Source: DASRJG01 sp964647625 (GTDB lineage: Bacteria > Acidobacteriota > Polarisedimenticolia > Polarisedimenticolales > DASRJG01). Taken from it: 64,000 nucleotides of DNA. Positions 1 through 7,559 of this stretch are shown here, piece by piece. The translations under genes and the position numbers were made by a program. Under the pieces are notes generated by a model. The model saw nothing but the letters and a program-made list of their open reading frames with translations. It was not told where the DNA came from and did no database searches. The stretch is taken from contig CAZYHZ010000001.1 in NCBI GenBank assembly GCA_964647625.1, positions 102,668-166,667 on the forward strand, read 5' to 3'. Numbering within the stretch: position 1 is the stretch's first letter; each line of letters starts with the position of its first letter.

Positions 1-3000
1 CCGCTCTTGGCCATGCTGAGCGACGGCTTCGCGGCCGGCGGCGGGATGCCGTCGTCGACGAGACCGTTGCAATCGTCATCGATGCCGTTGCACGTCTCGA
101 CGGCGCCCGGGTGCACGGTGGGATCGTCGTCGTTGCAGTCGCCCTGGCATTCCGAGTAGCCGTCGCCGTCGTTGTCGAGAAACTGGCCCAGCGCGTACCG
201 GCCTCCGGAGCCGAGCACCGACGCATCGTCCTGGCCGCCCCACACCAGCATGAAGCTCCCGGTCCACGCGGCGCGGTGGTCGTACCGCGGCGAAGGCGCG
301 CTCGCGCCGGAGACGGTGAGCCACGTGTCACTCGCCGGGTCGTACCGCCCGCCCGTGCCGATCGCCCCGGCGGAGTTCTGCCCGCCCCACACGACCATGA
401 CGCTCCTCGCCCAGACGGCGCTCTGCAGATAGCGGATGCTCGGGGCCCCCGTGAGCGACGTTCCGGCCCAGGTGTTCGTCGCCGGGTTGTAACGGCCGCC
501 CGAGTTGAGATAGTCGCTGCCGTAGCCGCCCCACACGACCATGACGCTTCCGGTCCAGACGGCGGTGTGGTTGTACCGCGCCACGGGAGCGCTCGTCGTC
601 GACGTCGTCGACCACGTATCGCTGCCGGGATCGTAGCGGCCGCCCGTGTTCACGCCACCGGCCGAGTACCCACCCCAGACGACCATGGCGCTGCCGGACC
701 AGATCGCCGTGTGGAGGTAGCGTGCCGACGGCGCGGAGGACGTCGAGACGTTTGTCCAGGTCCCGGAGCCGGGATCGTAGACGCCGCCCGTGCCGAGAGG
801 CGCGACGTCGTAGCCGCCCCAGACGATCATTCGAGCTCCCGTCCAGATCGCCGTGTGATCCTTGCGGGCGGACGGCGCGCCGGTGGTCTCCGTCGCGGTC
901 CATGAGTTCGCCGCGGGGTCGTAGACTCCGCCCGTGTTGACGACCGCGAACGAGGTGCCGCCCCAGACGATCATCTTCGTGCCGGTCCAGACGGCCGAGT
1001 GCCGGGAGCGTCCCGCCGGCGCGAACGCGGTCGCCATCGCCGCCCACGAATCCGTGAGCGGGTCGTAGCGGCCTCCGGTATTGAAGGCGGACGTCCCGTC
1101 GCTCCCGCCCCAGACGATCATCTGCGTTCCGGTCCACACCGCCGTGTGGTTCGCGCGCCGCGACGGCGCCGCCGTGACCAGCGTCGGCGTCCAGGTGTCG
1201 CTCGACGGATCGTAGCGCCCGCCGCTATTGAGTCCGGCCGCGCTTCCCGCTGTGCCTCCCCACACGATCATCAGCGATCCGGTCCAGACGGCGGTGTGAC
1301 TGTTCCGTCCCGGCGGCGCGTTCGTCGCACTGGTCGGCGTCCAGCTATCGGTGGATGGGTCGTATCGCCCGCCGGTGTCGCGCGCGCTCGACGTCGCGTC
1401 CATGCCGCCCCAGACGATCATCGAAGATCCGGTCCAGACGGCGATGTGCCCGGAGCGGCCCGCCGGCGCCCCGGTCGGGGACACCGGCGTCCACGAATCC
1501 GAGGCGGGCGTATACCGCCCGCCGTTGCCGAGATAGCTCGTGCCGTCGGATCCGCCCCAGACGATCATCGTGGATCCGGTCCACACCGCCGTGTGGTCGG
1601 ACCGAACCGACGGCGCTCCGGCGATCGCGGTCGTCACCCAGGTATTCGTGACGGGGTCGTAGCGCCCGCCCGAATTCATCGCGCTGCCGTTCGATCCACC
1701 CCAGACGATCATCGACGTCCCGGCCCAGACGGCCGTGTGGTCGGTCCTTCCGGCGGGCGCGCCCGCGATCGCGGTGCCGGTCCAGGTGTTCGAGCCGGGA
1801 GAGTACCTGCCGCCTGTCCCGAGGTAGGACGTGCCGTCGTAGCCGCCCCAGACCACCATCACCGAGCCGGTCCACACGGCCGTGTGACCGCCGCGCAGCG
1901 CCGGGGCGCCGGTGGCCGCGACCGCGGTCCAGGAATCCGACGAAGGATCGTATCGCCCGCCCGTATCGAGATAGCTCGTCCCGTCGTATCCGCCCCACAC
2001 GACGAGCGCGCTGCCCGTCCAGACGGCCGTGTGAAGGCTTCGAGGCGATGGCGCGCCCACGAGCGAGATCGGGGACCACGTGTTGGTGGCGGGATCGTAG
2101 CGCGCACCGGAATTCAGATAGCCGCCCCCGAATCCGCCCCAGACGATCATCGTCGTCCCGGTCCACGTCGCGGTGTGATCGGAGCGAGGGTCCGGGATCG
2201 AATCGAGCGTGCCGTTGCTCCATGTGTCGTCGGCGACGCACGTGGACGTGAAGGGTTGCGCCGTCGCGTCGATCGCGAGCGGCACGCCCGCGTCGGCGAC
2301 CGTGCGAACGGACGACGCATCGAGCCCGTCTCGCACGGACGGCCACCACGAATCCCACGCCCGTTTGCGAACGGTCCACGTGGCGACACGAAACCGGTCC
2401 GCGCGCCCGTCCAGGACCTCCCGGATGACGAAGGCGTCGTCGGTTTCCTCGATCGCGCCCACGACGCCGGGAGCCGCGGGCGCCCGCGCGATCGTGACGA
2501 TCGAAAGACGCGGATCGCGATCGACCGGGTCGCGTCCGGGTGTCAGGAGGTCCCGGCGAAGAGCCTCCGCCTCCGCGCGCGCATCGCCGTGCACGCGCAT
2601 GTCCGATGCGAAGAAACCGCGCACGAGCCGATCCACGAGAATCGGACGCACGAAACACTCCTGGATGACGAGGGCATCGTGGCCGAGGGCCGCGAAGACC
2701 TCGGCGAGCCTTGCAGGCATGCGCGTCTCGCGCTCGATGCGCTCGGTCTCGCGCCGGAGCATGTCGGCCGTGATCTCGATGTTCCAGAAACGGCGGAGCG
2801 CCGCAGTCTCCTCGAGATACAGCCGTGTCTTCGCGCGGATGACCGCGTCGGGGACGGCCGTCTCGAACGGGACCGAGGCACCCTCGAGATGGCGGTAGTA
2901 GACGCGCTCGATGCGCTCCTGGGCCGCGACGCGCTCGTCCGGCGTCAGCTCGCGCGCGAGGCACGGCGCGATTGCGAGCGGGATGGCGACCGACGCGAGG

Positions 3001-3035
3001 ACCGCGGCCGCATGCAAGCTCCTGTTGAATGCCAT
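1..3035 (-). CDS. Kelch-repeat secreted protein, C-terminus beyond window
   Basis: Partial gene running off the left edge; about 1011 codons are visible from an ATG at 3035. Residues 1-26 form a signal peptide ending near CLA-RE. Residues 27-150 are an N-terminal helical domain shared with three other proteins of the window, followed by a second small domain ending in a W-D-S-W-W motif. From about residue 275 there are 14 kelch-like motifs of the type TAVWTGS-MIVWGG...GGRYDP, each about 55 residues. The visible C-terminus starts a MopT/thrombospondin-3-like Asp-rich segment (DNDGDGYSE, CNGIDDDCNG), probably calcium binding. It lies 58 bp downstream of the 3094-7227 gene on the same strand, so the two may be co-transcribed. 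Substrate and function are unknown; the prediction of an extracellular beta-propeller protein is firm, the role is not. Confidence 0.85.
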   Translation of the reverse strand, partial: MAFNRSLHAAAVLASVAIPLAIAPCLARELTPDERVAAQERIERVYYRHLEGASVPFETAVPDAVIRAKTRLYLEETAALRRFWNIEITADMLRRETERIERETRMPARLAEVFAALGHDALVIQECFVRPILVDRLVRGFFASDMRVHGDARAEAEALRRDLLTPGRDPVDRDPRLSIVTIARAPAAPGVVGAIEETDDAFVIREVLDGRADRFRVATWTVRKRAWDSWWPSVRDGLDASSVRTVADAGVPLAIDATAQPFTSTCVADDTWSNGTLDSIPDPRSDHTATWTGTTMIVWGGFGGGYLNSGARYDPATNTWSPISLVGAPSPRSLHTAVWTGSALVVWGGYDGTSYLDTGGRYDPSSDSWTAVAATGAPALRGGHTAVWTGSVMVVWGGYDGTSYLGTGGRYSPGSNTWTGTAIAGAPAGRTDHTAVWAGTSMIVWGGSNGSAMNSGGRYDPVTNTWVTTAIAGAPSVRSDHTAVWTGSTMIVWGGSDGTSYLGNGGRYTPASDSWTPVSPTGAPAGRSGHIAVWTGSSMIVWGGMDATSSARDTGGRYDPSTDSWTPTSATNAPPGRNSHTAVWTGSLMIVWGGTAGSAAGLNSGGRYDPSSDTWTPTLVTAAPSRRANHTAVWTGTQMIVWGGSDGTSAFNTGGRYDPLTDSWAAMATAFAPAGRSRHSAVWTGTKMIVWGGTSFAVVNTGGVYDPAANSWTATETTGAPSARKDHTAIWTGARMIVWGGYDVAPLGTGGVYDPGSGTWTNVSTSSAPSARYLHTAIWSGSAMVVWGGYSAGGVNTGGRYDPGSDTWSTTSTTSAPVARYNHTAVWTGSVMVVWGGYGSDYLNSGGRYNPATNTWAGTSLTGAPSIRYLQSAVWARSVMVVWGGQNSAGAIGTGGRYDPASDTWLTVSGASAPSPRYDHRAAWTGSFMLVWGGQDDASVLGSGGRYALGQFLDNDGDGYSECQGDCNDDDPTVHPGAVETCNGIDDDCNGLVDDGIPPPAAKPSLSMAKS
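210..2215 (-). repeat. Array of 14 kelch-coding repeats
   Basis: Imperfect direct repeats of roughly 165 bp inside the 1-3035 gene. Each carries a conserved stretch coding for WTG..MIVWGG and a second one for GGRYDP. The unit number is counted from the translation: 14 copies of the W-T/A/S-G motif (one reads WARS). The repeats have diverged at DNA level, so this is an old array and not a recent tandem expansion. Confidence 0.8.
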
Positions 3036-3093
3036 CGGACCCACGAACGTGGGGCAGCGGGTCGGTGCCCGCCGCCCCACCGGTTTGGAACCG

Positions 3094-6000
3094 CTAGAAG
3101 TTCACGGTGATCGTGCCGTTGAAGTCACACGTCCCGACGTCGAAACCGACCGTCCGGCTCACGCGATGCCCGGCGACGATCGCAGTCACCGTCACCTGGT
3201 ACGAGCCCGGGAGGAGCTGGATCGGGTTCGACACGGTGCCGTACTCCTTGTGGTACTGGAACGGCGCGCACGGCGACGGCGGGACGACCGTCTGGAGCGC
3301 CAGGTTCTTCGACGTATCCACGGTGTCGAGCAGCGGCTTGTTGCGGTTGGCGTTGATCCGCTGGATCTTGATCTGCTCCACCGTGGCCAGCGGCACACCG
3401 CCCGCCGTCACGAGCACGCGCGCACCCGTTCGAACGCCCTCGCCGCACAGGGCGCGCGTCACGCTCGTCAGCGCTCCCGTGATCGGGTCGGAGACGTACG
3501 TGATCGTGAGGTTGCCGGTGTCCGCCCGCGACAGATTGACCGGGTGGAACACCGTCTGGAGATTGCCCTCGCCCGCGATGTGACCGGGCTGGAGAATGAT
3601 CGGGAACGACGGCAGCCCGGCGAGGCCGTACTCCGCGGTGTTGCTACTGATCGCGAAGCCCGTGATGCTCAGGTTGCACTGGCCGTTGTTCGAGACCGGG
3701 AACGGCTCCGGCGTGCTGCACGGGCCGACCGACTGGATCACCTCCGCCGGGAAACCGAGATCCGGCGGAACGTCGATGACCGGTGCCGGCGTGTTCCCCG
3801 TCAGCGTCTTCACGATGACCGGCGTATCCGGATCGTCGGTCGTGATCGTCAGCGTGCAGGTCTTGGGCCCTGCCGAGGTCGGCGTGAAGCGGACGACGAC
3901 GTTCTGGCACGAATCGGGGCTGACCGGCGCGGGGAACGGATTGTTGATGAGCGTGAAATCGACGCACCCCGGATTCAAGGCGACGCTCGTCACGTGGAGG
4001 TTGCATTCTCCGACATTGCAGACCGACACCGGCTTCTCGGCGAGAACGCCCGCACAGACGCTGCCGAAGTCGGTCGAGCCCGTCACGCGAACGTCTCCTG
4101 GCGGGGCGGTCCCCGAAACGTTGACCGACGTCGCCGGCGAGCTCGGATCGTTGCTGTAGATCGTGATCGTGCTCGACTTCGCGCCGAGCGTCGTCGGCTG
4201 GAGGCGAATCGGCAGGTGCAGCGACGTGTTCGGCGCGATCGTCAGCGGGAACGAAGCCACGCTCGGTGTCGAGAACTGCCCCGAGCTCGAGCTGATTCCC
4301 GTGACGTTCAGGGTGCACGTGCCGCTGTTGTTGATCGTCAGGTCGAGGTCCTTGAAGTCGCCGATGCAGACGTCGCCGAACGAGCCGGAATCGGCGATCG
4401 CCGTCGCGATCGTGCTGTTGCCGACGTCGGCGGTCGCCGTCAGGTCGAGCGTCGGTGAGCCGGGGTCGTCGCTGTTGATCCGGATCGTGGCGGTCTTGCT
4501 GCCCGGTGTCGACGTCTGGAACTTCACGGTGAAATCGACGTGCGCGTCGGGGCTGATGGTCAATGGCGTCGTCGGCTTCGATACGACCGTGAAGTCGGTC
4601 GATCCGAACAGGCGCTGCACGCTGCTGATGACGAGGTCGTCCGTCCCGACGTTGTAGACGTGGATCGTGAGGAACGATGCCGTGCCGACGCACGTGCTCC
4701 CGAAGTCCAGGCCGTTGTCCGCGTTCACCGAGATGACCTGGCCGCTGGCGGGAGCGAACTCGAACGTGCCTCGTCCGTAGGTGGACGCGCGCAGGACGTG
4801 CGCCGTCGGGTTGATCTGAAGGTCCGAGACGGGGCAATTGGGGAAGTGCGGCTGGTCGAGCGTCGTCCAGCTGCTTCCCCCGTCCACCGACCGGTAGACG
4901 CCGAGGTCGGTGCCGACGTAGATCGTCGTCGGGTTCGTGGCGCCGTCGAGCGCGATGCCGTTGAACGGAACGTCGACCGCGGGCGAGATGTCCGTCCATC
5001 CGGATCCGCCGATCGTCGTCGCGAAGACGTGGCCTCCGCCGAAGCCGGAGAGCGTCGCGTAGATCACCGTGGGATCGATCGGATCGAACGCGATCCGCGT
5101 GACCGACCGCCCCGGCAGGTCCCGGGTGATGTCGGTGAAGACGACACCGCTGGGCGGCCCGACCGTCGAGGCCAGCGCGTTCGTGCTGACGAACACCTTG
5201 CCCCCGACGGCGACCGCGACGTTGTTGCTGTTGACCGCCGCGACGGTCGAGGGGCCCACGGTCGAGATGGCCGTGAACTGGGTGATGTTGCGCCAGTTCG
5301 TCCCGCCGTTCGTGCTCTGCCACAGCTGGCCTGCTATGGCGGGCGTGGGCGGGGTGACCTTGGCGGGCGTCGCCGCGCCGCTGAAGTAGAGCGTGCTCGT
5401 CGTGTTCGGATCGACGTTCATCGTGTTCCGGAAGATCTGGATCTGATCGCCCGGCAGGTCGCCCGAGATGCCCGACCAGGTATCGCCGCTGTTTCCGGAG
5501 TGCGTGGGGCCGCCGTTGTTGATGGCGAACGCGTCGTCCGTCGTGGCCTTCGCGAAGACCACGTCGAGCCCGTCGCCGCCGTTGGTCAGGTTCCACAACA
5601 GGCTCCCCGTTCCCTTCACCGTGCCGTTGTCCTGGTTGGCGTTGAGCGTGACGTCCGCGGTGGCGTTGCTCTTGACGTCCATGTGGTAGATCTGCGTCGA
5701 TTGCAGGCCGCCGCCGTTGATCGTCGCCGGTCCGGCTCCCGTCCCGGTCCACGTCGCGCCCTTGTCGGTGCTCTTGAAGATGCCGCCGTCGTTTCCGGCG
5801 AAGACGATCGAGGGGTTGCCCGCGCCCTGAGGCGTGAACGCCCACGCGTGGCTGTCCGCGTGGATGCCGTTCGTGACGTCCGAGAACGTCGCGCCCCCGT
5901 CGTCGGACCGGAACGTGTTGGTGCCGCCCCAGTAGACGGTATCGGTCGTCCCGTTGCCGGGCGAGGCCGGATCGACCGCGATCGTGTTCGTGTAGAAGCA

Positions 6001-7227
6001 CTGGCACTGCAGGGCCGGCGGAGCGTTGGCGCTGCGCAGCGCCCAGTTGGTCCCTTGATCGGTGCTCTGGAAGATCCCCAGGATCGGGGTGTACGGCGTC
6101 GGGATGAAGTTGCCGCCGTTCCCCTCGATCGTCAGGTACACGACCTGGACGCCCGCGGCGTTGGGCGGCGACGCCGGCGGTGCCAGCGCGACGGCGACCT
6201 TCCCGATCCCCGCGTTGCTCGTCACCGTGTTGTGCGGCGTCAGGGCGTTGGCCAGCGCGGTGGTCGCGGTCGTCAGGACGGTCGTCCACGTCAGGCCGCC
6301 GTCGGTCGATCGCTTGACGCCCGTCGAGTTGATTCCGGCGAAGAGGACGCGGGCGCCCGTGGGCGAGGACGGATCGAGCGCGAGCGACTCGGCGACGCCG
6401 CCGCCGTTCGTCCCGATCGTCCAGTTCAGGCCGCCGTCGGTCGACCGGTACAGGCCGATGTTCGACGCCAGGTAGAGCCGGTTGCTGTTGGCCGGGTCGA
6501 CGATGATGGAGTAGATGTTCCGGCCGACGAACAGGTTGGCGTTCCCGGTGTTTCCCGGCGGGTAGCCGGATCCGAGGACGATCCAGCTTCCGCCCCCGTC
6601 GGTCGATTTCATGATTCCCTGGGTGACGTCGAGCGCGCTTCCTTCCGCTCCGGTCGTGTTGTTCACGGCCGTGGAGTTCCCCACGTAGACCACATTGGTG
6701 TTGTTCGGGTCGATCGTGATCGCGGACGGCTCGCCGATCGCGAGCATCGGCTCGTGATCGGTCAGCGACGTCCACGTCGTGCCGCCGTTCTTGCTCTGCC
6801 AGACTCCCCCGGTCGGCGTTCCCATGTAGACGACGTTGCCGTTGTAGGGGTGGATCGCGATCGAGTTGACCCGGCCGTTGTAATAGCTACTGCCGGCCTT
6901 GAAGGGGCTCGGGCCGATCGACTTCCAGACGACGCCGTTCAGCGATGGCGTCGATGCGGGCGGACCCACGAGGGCCGCCGTCTGGGAATCGAGCACCGCG
7001 GACGAGGACAGCTTCTGGGCTTGCCACATTCCGTTTCGGTAGCTGTCCAGCGTGACCGCTTCCCCGCTCAAGCGTGGCGCGAGAAATTCCCTCGTGGCAT
7101 CGAATGGATTGTTCTCGAAATCGGGGTGGCTGGCGGAAATCGCCGTGAGTTGTCGCGGGAGGAAGGCTCCCGCGAAGAGGATGGTTGCGCTCGTGAGCAC
7201 GAGCGCCGCGTGGATCGGACGACGCAT
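3094..7227 (-). CDS. Secreted BNR/VPS10-like propeller protein with choice-of-anchor-D repeats
   Basis: 1377 aa. The ATG at 7227 follows a strong GGAGGAGG ribosome site and opens a signal peptide (residues 1-30). Residues 90-840 hold many BNR/Asp-box motifs of the form S-x-D-x-G-x-T-W (for example STDGGLNWT, STDKGATWTG), typical of sialidase or VPS10-type beta-propellers. Residues 860-1240 contain four tandem immunoglobulin-like modules of the choice-of-anchor D / ASPM-SPD-2-Hydin type (pattern DFGSVCVG...V.N.G.CNL.V). The last 130 residues form a separate beta-rich tail ending in NGTITVNF. The anchor-D domains suggest surface attachment. No sialidase catalytic residues can be assigned, so no enzymatic activity is claimed. 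A divergent promoter region separates it from the kinase at 7560. Confidence 0.85.
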   Translation of the reverse strand: MRRPIHAALVLTSATILFAGAFLPRQLTAISASHPDFENNPFDATREFLAPRLSGEAVTLDSYRNGMWQAQKLSSSAVLDSQTAALVGPPASTPSLNGVVWKSIGPSPFKAGSSYYNGRVNSIAIHPYNGNVVYMGTPTGGVWQSKNGGTTWTSLTDHEPMLAIGEPSAITIDPNNTNVVYVGNSTAVNNTTGAEGSALDVTQGIMKSTDGGGSWIVLGSGYPPGNTGNANLFVGRNIYSIIVDPANSNRLYLASNIGLYRSTDGGLNWTIGTNGGGVAESLALDPSSPTGARVLFAGINSTGVKRSTDGGLTWTTVLTTATTALANALTPHNTVTSNAGIGKVAVALAPPASPPNAAGVQVVYLTIEGNGGNFIPTPYTPILGIFQSTDQGTNWALRSANAPPALQCQCFYTNTIAVDPASPGNGTTDTVYWGGTNTFRSDDGGATFSDVTNGIHADSHAWAFTPQGAGNPSIVFAGNDGGIFKSTDKGATWTGTGAGPATINGGGLQSTQIYHMDVKSNATADVTLNANQDNGTVKGTGSLLWNLTNGGDGLDVVFAKATTDDAFAINNGGPTHSGNSGDTWSGISGDLPGDQIQIFRNTMNVDPNTTSTLYFSGAATPAKVTPPTPAIAGQLWQSTNGGTNWRNITQFTAISTVGPSTVAAVNSNNVAVAVGGKVFVSTNALASTVGPPSGVVFTDITRDLPGRSVTRIAFDPIDPTVIYATLSGFGGGHVFATTIGGSGWTDISPAVDVPFNGIALDGATNPTTIYVGTDLGVYRSVDGGSSWTTLDQPHFPNCPVSDLQINPTAHVLRASTYGRGTFEFAPASGQVISVNADNGLDFGSTCVGTASFLTIHVYNVGTDDLVISSVQRLFGSTDFTVVSKPTTPLTISPDAHVDFTVKFQTSTPGSKTATIRINSDDPGSPTLDLTATADVGNSTIATAIADSGSFGDVCIGDFKDLDLTINNSGTCTLNVTGISSSSGQFSTPSVASFPLTIAPNTSLHLPIRLQPTTLGAKSSTITIYSNDPSSPATSVNVSGTAPPGDVRVTGSTDFGSVCAGVLAEKPVSVCNVGECNLHVTSVALNPGCVDFTLINNPFPAPVSPDSCQNVVVRFTPTSAGPKTCTLTITTDDPDTPVIVKTLTGNTPAPVIDVPPDLGFPAEVIQSVGPCSTPEPFPVSNNGQCNLSITGFAISSNTAEYGLAGLPSFPIILQPGHIAGEGNLQTVFHPVNLSRADTGNLTITYVSDPITGALTSVTRALCGEGVRTGARVLVTAGGVPLATVEQIKIQRINANRNKPLLDTVDTSKNLALQTVVPPSPCAPFQYHKEYGTVSNPIQLLPGSYQVTVTAIVAGHRVSRTVGFDVGTCDFNGTITVNF

Positions 7228-7559
7228 GGCCTCCTCCTGTCAAATTGGATTGAGTTGCCCCTGGATTCGAAATCCGCGACGCGAGCAGACCCGGCCTGTG
7301 ACGGGATTGACGGACACCGAGAGGCTCACCGCACCGTGACCTCCCCGCACTGTTTGCTTGCCCCTGTGCCGATGCCTATCCAGGGCGTTCTACGCCCGCC
7401 GGATTCGGCGAGTCAATGCAGGGTTTCCACGAAGTTCGCTCACTGCGCTCGGACAAGAATCGTGCCGGGGCCCGCGCACTCGATTCCGGTGCGAACTATT
7501 CTGCCCGGCCGCGCGTACTTAGAACTGTCCGGTATCATTCGTCCCAAGTTGAGCCATCG
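7228..7559. other. Divergent intergenic region with tandem hairpins
   Basis: A 332-bp region between divergent genes. It holds two adjacent perfect inverted repeats: GGGCGT-TCT-ACGCCC at 7383-7397 and CGCCG-GATT-CGGCG at 7397-7410. Neither is followed by a T-tract, so they are not clear terminators. TATCAT at 7533-7538 could be a -10 element for the kinase gene, but no convincing -35 is spaced from it. No additional ORF with credible start and composition was found. Confidence 0.45.

Noticed and set aside
999..3110. Long plus-strand reading frame (703 codons) over the first kelch gene
   Set aside because: It is antisense to the kelch repeats, rich in Arg/Pro without domain or leader; a GC-rich shadow frame.
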